Shown here one piece after another: positions 9,069 to 19,714 of a stretch of DNA of 64,000 bases (position 1 is the stretch's first letter; every line of letters begins with the position of its first letter). The DNA comes from Skermanella sp. TT6. Its GTDB lineage: Bacteria > Pseudomonadota > Alphaproteobacteria > Azospirillales > Azospirillaceae. The position numbers and the translations under genes were made by a program. The DNA lies in assembly GCF_016653635.2 (NCBI RefSeq), contig NZ_CP067420.1, positions 4,862,001-4,926,000 on the forward strand. The letters run 5' to 3'. The notes below the pieces were generated by a model, which was given only the letters and a program-made list of their open reading frames with translations, ran no database searches and was not told the origin of the DNA.

Positions 9069-9275
9069 TCCGGTAGCGGCCCGGTCGGGGCGGCGGGCCT
9101 GCGACGCGGGATCGCTGCGGGCAAGTGCGCCTTCTTATGCGGAAGCGACGGTGCTATAAGACGCGCCGTCCAAACTTCTGGAACGCCGCACGACGCCTGC
9201 TGAACCGCCGCGAACGGCGGGATCCGGGGCGCCCAAGAACCACACGCTACCCGCTCCAACCGGGAGATTCCATAC

Positions 9276-10499
9276 ATGGCAAAGATTAAGGTCGCTAACC
9301 CCGTCGTCGAACTCGACGGCGACGAGATGACCCGGATCATCTGGCAGTTCATCAAGGACAAGCTGATCCTGCCCTACCTCGACATCGAGCTGAAATACTA
9401 CGATCTGGGCATGGAGCATCGCGACAAGACCGACGACCAGGTCACCGTCGACGCGGCCAAGGCCATCCAGCAGTACGGCGTGGGCGTCAAGTGCGCCACG
9501 ATCACCCCGGACGAAGCGCGGGTCAAGGAATTCAACCTCAAGAAGATGTGGAAGTCGCCCAACGGCACGATCCGCAACATCCTGGGCGGCACCGTCTTCC
9601 GCGAACCGATCATCTGCTCCAACGTGCCGCGCCTGGTTCCGGGCTGGACCAAGCCGCTGATCATCGGCCGCCACGCCTTCGGCGACCAGTACCGCGCGAC
9701 GGACTTCCAGGTTCCCGGCCCCGGCAAGCTGACCATGACCTTCACGCCCGACGGCGGCGGCGAACCGGTGACCTACGACGTCTTCCAGTTCCCCGAGGCC
9801 GGCGTCGCCATGGGCATGTACAACCTGGATGAAAGCATCCGCGGCTTCGCCCGGGCCTGCATGAACTACGGCCTGGCGCGCAAGCTGCCGGTCTACCTGT
9901 CGACCAAGAACACGATCCTGAAGGTCTATGACGGCCGCTTCAAGAACCTGTTCCAGGAGGTCTTCGACGCGGAGTTCGCCGACGAGTTCAAGAAGCTCGG
10001 CCTGACCTACGAGCACCGCCTGATCGACGACATGGTCGCCAGCGTGATGAAGTGGGACGGCGGCTTCGTCTGGGCCTGCAAGAACTACGACGGCGACGTC
10101 CAGTCCGACACCGTGGCGCAGGGCTTCGGCTCGCTGGGCCTGATGACCTCGGTGCTGCTGAGCCCCGACGGCAAGACGGTGGAGGCCGAGGCCGCCCACG
10201 GCACCGTGACCCGGCACTATCGCGAGCACCAGAAGGGCCGCGAGACCTCGACCAACCCGATCGCCTCGATCTTCGCCTGGACCCAGGGCCTGTCCTATCG
10301 CGGCAAGTTCGACGGCACGCCCGAGGTCACCCGGTTCGCCGAGACCCTGGAGAAGGTGTGCGTCAGCACCGTCGAGGCCGGCTTCATGACCAAGGACCTC
10401 GCCATCCTGATCGGCCCGGAGCAGCCCTGGCTGACCACCAAGCAGTTCCTGGACAAGCTGGACGAGAACCTGAAGAAGGCCATGGCCGAAGCCGCCTGA
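9276..10499 (+). CDS. icd: NADP-dependent isocitrate dehydrogenase
   Basis: 407-residue TCA-cycle enzyme oxidising isocitrate to 2-oxoglutarate with NADP. It belongs to the eukaryote-like homodimeric type, not the E. coli type: [33 protein letters not shown] (substrate loop), [20 protein letters not shown], and the metal site [35 protein letters not shown] precedes the ATG. A strong hairpin terminator follows. A possible -10 (TATAAG, 9155-9160) lies about 115 bases upstream but the -35 is poor. Alphaproteobacteria typically carry this type. Confidence 0.96.
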   Translation: MAKIKVANPVVELDGDEMTRIIWQFIKDKLILPYLDIELKYYDLGMEHRDKTDDQVTVDAAKAIQQYGVGVKCATITPDEARVKEFNLKKMWKSPNGTIRNILGGTVFREPIICSNVPRLVPGWTKPLIIGRHAFGDQYRATDFQVPGPGKLTMTFTPDGGGEPVTYDVFQFPEAGVAMGMYNLDESIRGFARACMNYGLARKLPVYLSTKNTILKVYDGRFKNLFQEVFDAEFADEFKKLGLTYEHRLIDDMVASVMKWDGGFVWACKNYDGDVQSDTVAQGFGSLGLMTSVLLSPDGKTVEAEAAHGTVTRHYREHQKGRETSTNPIASIFAWTQGLSYRGKFDGTPEVTRFAETLEKVCVSTVEAGFMTKDLAILIGPEQPWLTTKQFLDKLDENLKKAMAEAA

Positions 10500-10528
10500 T
10501 CCGGCTCCGGCACGGACCTCGTTTCGCT

Positions 10529-10566
10529 GCAACCCCGCCCGATTCGTTCGGGCGGGGTTGCTTTTT
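10529..10566 (+). terminator. rho-independent terminator of icd
   Basis: Perfect 14-bp stem (10529-10542 with 10548-10561), 5-base loop TTCGT, then TTTTT. It lies 29 bases past the icd stop. Confidence 0.93.
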
Positions 10567-10672
10567 GCTGCGCGGCGCGCAAATCTATCCTCCTATTCGC
10601 GAAATGGTATAAACCGGACGCGTCATAATACCGGCGGGCTACCTGTGTCCGCCGTGCAGAGGAATTGCAAAG

Positions 10673-11050
10673 ATGCCACACAAGATCAGAATCGCGATCG
10701 TCGGGGCAGGTGAAACCGGCGCGCCGCTTCTTGAGCAGCTTCTCTCGGCAGATTTTGTCAAGGTTATAGGCATTGCCGACCTAAATCCCGATGCTCCGGG
10801 CATTGTATTGGCCCAGTCCAGGGGTGTGAAGACTTACAGCGATTTCCTGGAACTGGCTCGGATGGGCGAAGATATCGATATATTCATTGATGTGACCGGT
10901 GTACACAAGGTCCGGGATGCTTTGCGGCACTACATGCGGGATTCGGACAATCACCATACCGTGATCATGCATGAACTGATCGCCGTCCTTCTGCTCTCGC
11001 TGTCCAAAGGTGAGCTGGTCCAGATCAAGCATGGCGATTTGGATTATTGA
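10673..11050 (+). CDS. stand-alone Rossmann NAD(P)-binding domain protein
   Basis: 125 residues containing one nucleotide-binding domain: the first strand and glycine loop IAIVGAGETGAPLLEQL, an acidic end of strand 2 (GIADLNPDAPG), then KTYSDFLELARM and the fourth strand IDIFIDVTG. The catalytic half of any dehydrogenase is absent; the protein ends after VQIKHGDLDY. Similar detached domains are known to me next to, or fused with, sensor kinases in other proteobacteria, so a redox-sensing role is conceivable. Codon use is clearly more A/T-rich than the neighbours, hinting at recent transfer. AGAGGA lies about 10 bases upstream. Confidence 0.65.
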   Translation: MPHKIRIAIVGAGETGAPLLEQLLSADFVKVIGIADLNPDAPGIVLAQSRGVKTYSDFLELARMGEDIDIFIDVTGVHKVRDALRHYMRDSDNHHTVIMHELIAVLLLSLSKGELVQIKHGDLDY

Positions 11051-11354
11051 GCTCCTGTTGGCTGCGTTCACTCGGCCTTGATTATAGGAATATGGAATAA
11101 CAGGTTCAGGACGGCCTCCATGATTTCGCCACTGCTGTCGTGTTTGTAGGGAAACGGCACTCCCGCAGGCCGCTCCGCGAAGCTTGTGGAAAACGTTTGT
11201 TTTCGGCAGGTTACTCCTCGTTCTGGATGCTACGGACTAGCCTCCGTTCTTCGGATCCGATAGGAACCGTGCCCGCGCCGTATGTGTTTTCCGCATTGGA
11301 CTCTCGCGTGTACGCGTTATGTTGATGCACCAATTCAGCTCAAGGGAGAAGGTC
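11051..11354. other. intergenic region upstream of the OmpA-like gene
   Basis: 304 bases of lower GC content. An open frame at 11140-11325 lacks a ribosome site and family features and is not called. The only signal I see is the EcfG-type promoter match at 11263-11288, listed separately. Confidence 0.6.
11263..11288 (+). promoter_or_regulatory. EcfG-type general-stress promoter candidate
   Basis: GGAAC at 11263-11267, 17 bases, then TGTT at 11285-11288; the known alphaproteobacterial consensus is GGAAC-N16/17-CGTT. It lies 66 bases ahead of the OmpA-like start. An identical GGAAC-N17-TGTT arrangement precedes the YsnF-type stress gene at 28292. Confidence 0.5.
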
Positions 11355-11933
11355 GTGCGCCTTAATCAAATCGCTGCCTCGGGCGTCTTTGCGTTCCTGG
11401 CGATGTCGGTGGTTGCGCCCGCCAGCGTGCTGGCTCAAAGCGCTCCGGAAAAGTGCAACACGGTGGTGGACTCCACCGGCAAGCCCGTGGTTGCCGCCAA
11501 CAATACCGCCGTTCTCCACGCCGGAAGCTTCGACTGCCCGCCGCCGCCCGCAGCGGCCGCCGCCGCCCCGGCCGCAGCCGTTCCTCCGGCCGCTCCGCTG
11601 GCCAACGCCGTCTACTTCGTGTTCTTCGACTTCGACCGCTCGGCCATCACCCCGGCGGCGCAGGACATCCTGAACACGGTGGTCAGCGATGCCCGCCGGA
11701 CCAACGCGTCCCGCTTGAACGTGCTCGGCCACACCGACACTTCGGGCTCGGCGGCCTACAACCAGCGCCTGTCGGAGCGTCGTGCGACCGCCGTGCGCGA
11801 GGCCCTGGTGCAGCGTGGCGTTCCGGCCGATCAGATCACCACCCGCGGCGTCGGCGAGACGCAGCCTCTGATCGCCACCGGCGACGGCGTCCGCGAGCCG
11901 TCCAACCGTCGCGCCGAGATCCGCTTCCAGTAA
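11355..11933 (+). CDS. OmpA-family outer membrane/peptidoglycan-binding protein
   Basis: 192 residues. GTG start with AAGGGAGAAGG immediately upstream; ATG/TTG codons a little upstream lack such a site. Signal peptide to about residue 28 (SVVAPASVLAQ), a short Pro/Ala linker, then an OmpA C-terminal domain: FDFDRSAITP, VLGHTDTSGSAAYNQRLSERRA, GVGETQPL and SNRRAEIRF, with the Asp and Arg that bind diaminopimelate. No beta-barrel is present, so it is a periplasmic or lipid-free linker protein that ties cell-wall to envelope. Two cysteines (KCNTV and FDCPP) in the N-terminal part may form a disulfide. Possible stress promoter upstream. Confidence 0.85.
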   Translation: MRLNQIAASGVFAFLAMSVVAPASVLAQSAPEKCNTVVDSTGKPVVAANNTAVLHAGSFDCPPPPAAAAAAPAAAVPPAAPLANAVYFVFFDFDRSAITPAAQDILNTVVSDARRTNASRLNVLGHTDTSGSAAYNQRLSERRATAVREALVQRGVPADQITTRGVGETQPLIATGDGVREPSNRRAEIRFQ

Positions 11934-11980
11934 TCGGGCGGGTTTCACGGGACCCTTCGAGCGGAGGGTCCCACCGGGAG

Positions 11981-12009
11981 AAAGGGGTGCCGTCCGGCGC
12001 CCCTTTTTC
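11981..12009 (+). terminator. terminator of the OmpA-like gene
   Basis: Stem AAAGGGGTGCC with GGCGCCCCTTT (one G-U pair), 4-base loop, followed by TTTTTCTTT, about 50 bases past the stop. A further hairpin (GGGACCCT/AGGGTCCC) lies between. Confidence 0.8.
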
Positions 12010-12043
12010 TTTGCCGGCAATCCGGCACGGGGCAGCCAACGCC

Positions 12044-12079
12044 AAAAAAGAAGCCCGCCGGTGGGGTGCCGGCGGGCTT
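12044..12079 (-). terminator. terminator of gcrA
   Basis: 11-bp stem (12051-12061 with 12069-12079), 7-base loop; six A at 12044-12049 give the U-run on the minus strand. 25 bases past the gcrA stop. Confidence 0.85.
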
Positions 12080-12103
12080 TCGGGTGGCGTCGCGGAGGTC
12101 GGA

Positions 12104-12472
12104 TCAGGCGGCGCCGACTTTGCGCTCGCGATCGTCGTCCCGCTTCTTCGAGCTGGGCTGGTAAGCGATGGCGGCATGCTCCGCGCAATAGGGCATGCCG
12201 GGCTGGGCCGTCTTGCCGCAGAAGTGGAAATCCGCGTGCTTGGGGTCGCCGACCGGCCATTTGCACATGCGCTCGGTCAAGGCGAGGATCGTGGCGCCGC
12301 GCGACGGCTTCTTCTTGATCGGTGACGGCCGTCCTGACAATCCAAGGCGATGGGCCTTGCCGATCACGGCGTTGCGCGTGACGTCACCAAGGGTGTCCGC
12401 GATCTCGCTCGCGCTCATCCCCTGACCCCAGAGTTGCTTCAGGCGCTCTACCCGCTCGTCAGTCCAACTCAT
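12104..12472 (-). CDS. gcrA: GcrA cell-cycle regulator
   Basis: About 122 residues. GcrA binds RNA polymerase sigma-70 and CcrM-methylated GANTC promoters to drive S-phase transcription in alphaproteobacteria. Seen: the family N terminus MSWTDERVERLKQLW, helix-turn-helix region ASEIADTLGDVTRNAVIGKAHRLGLS, a basic stretch, and the C-terminal cysteine-containing part RMCKWPVGDP, FCGK, YCAEHAAIAYQP that contacts sigma. Start placed at the canonical MSW with GGAG 8 bases upstream; six extra residues are possible from ATG 12490. Monocistronic with its own terminator and a long 465-base upstream region. Confidence 0.95.
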   Translation of the reverse strand: MSWTDERVERLKQLWGQGMSASEIADTLGDVTRNAVIGKAHRLGLSGRPSPIKKKPSRGATILALTERMCKWPVGDPKHADFHFCGKTAQPGMPYCAEHAAIAYQPSSKKRDDDRERKVGAA

Positions 12473-12696
12473 GCCGCTGTCTCCACTCATCCGGGTCCCT
12501 ATTATTTGTTGCCGACAGGAGTATGGTGGGCCGCATATGGCGTGCCGCTTTCCATAAAAACCTATATCTAGTGCCGACGCGCTGGAAGGCTACCAGATAA
12601 GCCCGCCGGTGCCTAGAGGGTTGCTGTTACATTTATATGCAAAGGTGGTAAACCATTTGTTTAAGTCACAGTTGCCGTCAAATCGAAGATTCCAGC

Positions 12697-12718
12697 GAAC
12701 AGAATGACCATTCTGTTC
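12697..12718. promoter_or_regulatory. perfect 22-bp palindrome, possible operator
   Basis: Ten-base arms gaacagaatg and cattctgttc around 2 bases, 225 bases upstream of gcrA. No T-run follows, so a protein-binding site is more likely than a terminator. It is not the LexA direct repeat of this class. Confidence 0.55.
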
Positions 12719-12750
12719 CGATACGGGGGATGAACCGGATATATGCCAAT

Positions 12751-12765
12751 CATTCCAATGGAATG
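12751..12765. promoter_or_regulatory. 15-bp palindrome, possible second operator
   Basis: CATTCCA, one base, TGGAATG. Shares the CATTC/GAATG core with the palindrome 33 bases away. Confidence 0.4.
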
Positions 12766-12937
12766 CCGCGTCCCACAGGTCCGCGCGCCTGTGCTCATTC
12801 GCAAGGGAAAGATGTCATTGCGATAACATTTCAGGCAGTTGCATGAACTGTTCTTTCTATTTCAATCGAGGGCCGGACATGAAAACGATTACGCACCGTG
12901 ACTTCGCCGCCACGCCCGCCGGTCGGCACCCTGCCGG

Positions 12938-14125
12938 TCATCGGCTCAGCTCGCGCATTCCGGCGTCCAGCCCATCGATGGTCAGCGGATACATGCGCCC
13001 GCCCATCAGTCTCTGAAGGATGCGGGTGCTCTCCGTATAGCTCCAATAAGCTTCGGGAGAGGGGTTGAGCCAGATCGAGCGGCTGTAGGTGTCCAACAGC
13101 CGCTGGAGCCAGACCTGCCCGGCCTCCTCGTTCCAATGCTCGACGCTGCCTCCGGGATAGACGATCTCGTAGGGACTCATCGCGGCATCGCCGACGAAGA
13201 CAAGCTTGTAGTCCGCCCCATAGGTATGCAGCACGTCCCAGGTGGGCGTGCGCTCGGCGTGCCGGCGGCGGTTGTCGCGCCACAGTCCCTCGTAGACGCA
13301 ATTATGGAAATAGAAATATTCCAGGTGCTTGAACTCGCCCCGCGCGGCCGAGAACAGTTCCTCGCAGATCCGGATATGATCGTCCATGGAGCCGCCGACA
13401 TCGAGGAACAGCAGCACCTTGACGCTGTTGTGCCGCTCCCGGACCATCTTGAGGTCGAGCGTACCGGCATTGCGGGCGGTCGAGCGGATCGTATCGGGCA
13501 GGTCCAGTTCCTCCGCGGCGCCCTCGCGGGCGAACTTGCGCAGCCGACGCAGCGCGACCTTGATGTTGCGGGTGCCCAGTTCGACCGTATCGTCCAGGTT
13601 CCTGAACTCGCGCTTGTCCCAGACCTTGACCGCCCGGCGGTGGCGGCTTCCCTCCTGCCCGATGCGGACGCCCTCGGGATTGTAGCCGTAGGCACCGAAG
13701 GGCGAGGTGCCGGCCGTGCCGATCCATTTGGAGCCGCCCTGGTGGCGCCCCTTCTGCTCCGCCAGCCGCTGCGCCAGCGTCTCCATCAGCTTGTCCCAGC
13801 CGCCGAGCGACTGGATTTGCCGCTTCTCCTCCTCCGTGAGGTACTTCTCAGCGAGCTTGCGCAGCCATTCCTCGGGGATGTCGGCGGTGACCGGCTCGCC
13901 TCCGTCGGCCATCCCCTCCAGTCCCTTGAAAACGTGGCCGAAGACCTGGTCGAACTTGTCCAGGTTGCGCTCGTCCTTCACGAGGCAGGTGCGGGAGAGA
14001 TAATAGAAATCCTCGACGCTGTAGTCGGCGATACCCTGGCGCATCGCCTCCATAAGCGCCAGGTACTCCTTCAGGGATACCGGCACCTGCGCCTTGCGCA
14101 GTTCGTAGAAGAAAGTCGTGAACAT
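12938..14125 (-). CDS. VWA (CoxE-like) domain protein
   Basis: 395 residues, cytoplasmic. The C-terminal half holds a von Willebrand A domain with the metal-site motif FLDVGGSMDDH (MIDAS; canonical DxSxS here reads DVGGS) and a later Asp in VFVGDAAMS. The N-terminal half is helical. Such proteins work with MoxR AAA+ ATPases as chaperones or insertases for metal enzymes; a MoxR gene lies 570 bases upstream in the same direction with one small gene between. Product annotated in related genomes as 'VWA domain containing CoxE-like family protein'. The client is not known; no carbon monoxide dehydrogenase genes are in the window. Confidence 0.85.
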   Translation of the reverse strand: MFTTFFYELRKAQVPVSLKEYLALMEAMRQGIADYSVEDFYYLSRTCLVKDERNLDKFDQVFGHVFKGLEGMADGGEPVTADIPEEWLRKLAEKYLTEEEKRQIQSLGGWDKLMETLAQRLAEQKGRHQGGSKWIGTAGTSPFGAYGYNPEGVRIGQEGSRHRRAVKVWDKREFRNLDDTVELGTRNIKVALRRLRKFAREGAAEELDLPDTIRSTARNAGTLDLKMVRERHNSVKVLLFLDVGGSMDDHIRICEELFSAARGEFKHLEYFYFHNCVYEGLWRDNRRRHAERTPTWDVLHTYGADYKLVFVGDAAMSPYEIVYPGGSVEHWNEEAGQVWLQRLLDTYSRSIWLNPSPEAYWSYTESTRILQRLMGGRMYPLTIDGLDAGMRELSR

Positions 14126-14198
14126 GGCTCGTCGGTGAATTTCGGGCTGAATGGGTCAGGCCCGCATAGTGCCATGTTTCAGCCCGATGATTCCGCCC

Positions 14199-14606
14199 TT
14201 ATTTTCCCGGATCCTTGCGGGCGGGAGGCGGCACGTAGGCGAGGCTGGTGGGAAGTCGGCGGCTGATCTCCTCGACCCGGCCACGCAACTCCGCCACGTC
14301 CAGGAGTTCCTCGATCCGCCGCAAGCGGTCCTCAGCCGAGGTCATCCGAGCTTCCAGCCGGACCAAGGTGTCGGACATCCGGACCTGCTCCTGCCCGACG
14401 CGCGTCAATTCCCGGCTCATGCGATCCTGTTCCGCTGACAGGCGGGCCAACCCCTCGTTCATGCGGTCCTGTTCCGCTGACAGACGGACCAGTTCCGCAG
14501 ACATACGCTTTTGTTCCGAAAGAATGCGTTCCTGCTGTTCCAGGATGGTGGAAAGCATCGGCTCAAGCCGATTGAGGATCACAAGCGCTTCATCCGGCTT
14601 TTCCAT
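14199..14606 (-). CDS. coiled-coil protein with 14-residue repeats
   Basis: About 135 residues, almost entirely one helix. From about residue 20 to 105 a heptad pattern runs without break, built on repeats such as RLSAEQDRMNEGLA/RLSAEQDRMSRELT (14 residues each). No signal peptide, no membrane helix, no cysteine. The C terminus is Pro/Lys rich. Start at ATG 14606 (MEKPDEAL); a TTG 18 bases upstream is possible. It sits between moxR and the VWA gene, same strand, and may be a scaffold for that pair, though only the position suggests it. Confidence 0.65.
   Translation of the reverse strand: MEKPDEALVILNRLEPMLSTILEQQERILSEQKRMSAELVRLSAEQDRMNEGLARLSAEQDRMSRELTRVGQEQVRMSDTLVRLEARMTSAEDRLRRIEELLDVAELRGRVEEISRRLPTSLAYVPPPARKDPGK
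14422..14505. repeat. 42-bp direct repeat in the coiled-coil gene
   Basis: The segment around tcctgttccgctgacag recurs with a 42-base period (14 codons), encoding consecutive coiled-coil blocks; it suggests in-frame duplication. Confidence 0.75.
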
Positions 14607-14695
14607 GTCGCAGGCATCTTCCAAGGGCAGTCAACCCCGGAGCTTAACCGTTACGACCGCATTCGTCACGAACTTTCGAGGTATGCCCTCTCCCT

Positions 14696-15565
14696 TCAGC
14701 CGCCGCCCCGTTCACGCCGGCTGAGGAAGGCCAGGCGCTCGAACAGGTGGACGTCCTGCTCGTTCTTCAGCAGGGCTCCGTGGAGCGGCGGGATCAGCTT
14801 CTTGGCGTCGCGGGTGCGCAGGGTTTCCGGCGACACGTCCTCGACCATCAGCAGCTTGATCCAGTCCAGCAGTTCCGAGGTGCTGGGCTTCTTCTTGAGG
14901 CCGGGGGTCTCGCGGACCTCGTAGAACAGGGTCAGCGCTTCCCGCAGCAGGTCGCCCTTCAGTCCGGGATAATGGACCTCGACGATGCGCGCCATCGTCT
15001 CCGGCTCGGGGAAGCGGATATAGTGGAAGAAGCACCGGCGCAGGAAAGCGTCCGGCAGTTCCTTCTCGTTGTTCGAGGTGATGATCACGACCGGACGCCG
15101 GCGCGCCTTCACCACCTGCCGCGTCTCGTAGACGAAGAACTCCATCCGGTCCAGTTCGAGCAGCAGGTCGTTGGGAAATTCGATGTCCGCCTTGTCGATC
15201 TCGTCGATCAGCAGCACCGGCGCCTCGGGAGCGTCGAACGCCTCCCACAGCTTGCCCTTGACGATGTAGTTCGCGATATCGCGGACCCGTTCGTCGCCCA
15301 GTTGGCTGTCGCGCAGGCGGCTGACCGCGTCGTACTCGTACAGGCCCTGCTGCGCCTTGGTCGTGGACTTGATGTGCCACTGGATCAGCGGGCGGCCCAG
15401 CGACCGCGCGATCTCCTCGGCCAGGATCGTCTTGCCGGTGCCGGGCTCGCCCTTGACCAGCAACGGGCGCTGGAGCGCCACCGCGGCGTTGACCGCCACC
15501 CGGAGATCCTCGGTGGCGACGTAGTTGTCGGTGCCGGTGAACTTCTTCGATTCAGGAAGGGTCAT
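14696..15565 (-). CDS. MoxR-family AAA+ ATPase
   Basis: 289 residues. Walker A GEPGTGKT near residues 39-46, Walker B VLLIDEIDKAD near 117-127, sensor 1 ITSNNEKELPDAFLRRC with the arginine finger. MoxR ATPases are thought to drive maturation of protein complexes together with VWA partners; a VWA gene lies downstream in the same direction. The ATG is one base after the alaS stop (TGAGATG), so it is probably translated from the alaS transcript. Client unknown. Confidence 0.92.
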   Translation of the reverse strand: MTLPESKKFTGTDNYVATEDLRVAVNAAVALQRPLLVKGEPGTGKTILAEEIARSLGRPLIQWHIKSTTKAQQGLYEYDAVSRLRDSQLGDERVRDIANYIVKGKLWEAFDAPEAPVLLIDEIDKADIEFPNDLLLELDRMEFFVYETRQVVKARRRPVVIITSNNEKELPDAFLRRCFFHYIRFPEPETMARIVEVHYPGLKGDLLREALTLFYEVRETPGLKKKPSTSELLDWIKLLMVEDVSPETLRTRDAKKLIPPLHGALLKNEQDVHLFERLAFLSRRERGGG

Positions 15566-15566
15566 C

Positions 15567-18227
<2,661 letters not shown>

Positions 18228-18374
18228 GATGGCGCTCGGTTCCCAGGACGCAGGTATGGTGCGGCCCGTCTTCTGTTCAAAGGTTTCGGCCGACACGGGT
18301 TTACCTGCTTGTACCGTGCCGGTGGGGCCGATGTCCACCGATGCCCGACCGAAGCCCCGGGGAATGCCCAAACG

Positions 18375-18408
18375 GAAAAGCCGCGCGGTCCCGAAGGTCC
18401 GCGCGGCT
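18375..18408 (-). terminator. terminator of recA
   Basis: 10-bp GC-rich stem (18379-18388 with 18399-18408), 10-base loop; AAAA at the left end becomes the U-run on the minus strand. Lies about 50 bases past the recA stop and 150 bases ahead of alaS. Confidence 0.8.
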
Positions 18409-18456
18409 CGCTTTCCGGTGCGCGATAACCCCGGACGGGATATCGCGCGGAGCGGA

Positions 18457-19533
<1,077 letters not shown>

Positions 19534-19583
19534 GCTGGGGCCCCTCTTCTCTCATACGGTCGGCAGGAGTGCAACGTGAAGAG

Positions 19584-19612
19584 AATGTACCCTTTCCGTT
19601 CCCTCCTGCCAA
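19584..19612 (-). promoter_or_regulatory. sigma-70 promoter of recA
   Basis: On the minus strand: TTGGCA, 17 bases, TACATT. About 45 bases between the expected start of transcription and the recA ATG. Confidence 0.65.
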
Positions 19613-19622
19613 GGGACAATCG

Positions 19623-19637
19623 GAACATAAAGGGAAC
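19623..19637 (-). promoter_or_regulatory. recA: SOS box (LexA site) of recA
   Basis: GTTC-N7-GTTC on the minus strand (GTTCCCTTTATGTTC), the direct-repeat LexA site of alphaproteobacteria, 10 bases upstream of the -35. Confidence 0.85.
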
Positions 19638-19714
19638 GAAATGGCGTTCCCCCTGCCCCCGTGTTCCGCAGCCGTCCGGAGGAGCACCCCATGCGGCCCC
19701 CTCGGCACCCCGCC

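Larger units (their letters stand above)
12473..12937. other. long regulatory region upstream of gcrA
   Basis: 465 bases with no gene, between the VWA gene stop and gcrA start, noticeably A/T-richer than flanking genes. It holds two palindromes sharing GAATG/CATTC halves (12697-12718, 12751-12765), a GATTC (GANTC, CcrM-type) at 12688-12692 and an imperfect CtrA-like TTAA-N7-TTGC at 12661-12675. Confidence 0.6.

Noticed and set aside
11140-11325. 61-codon frame between the Rossmann and OmpA-like genes
   Set aside because: No ribosome site, mixed composition, and it overlaps the stress promoter candidate.
12661-12675. TTAA-N7-TTGC upstream of gcrA as a CtrA site
   Set aside because: Only 6 of 8 positions match; kept only as a remark, although CtrA control of gcrA is known in Caulobacter.
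12697-12718. gaacagaatg/cattctgttc as a LexA box
   Set aside because: LexA of this class binds a direct repeat GTTC-N7-GTTC; this is an inverted repeat with different spacing.
19622-19650. GGAAC-N18-CGTT on the plus strand near recA as an EcfG promoter
   Set aside because: It points into the cckA 3' end where no rightward gene exists, and the GGAAC belongs to the SOS box.
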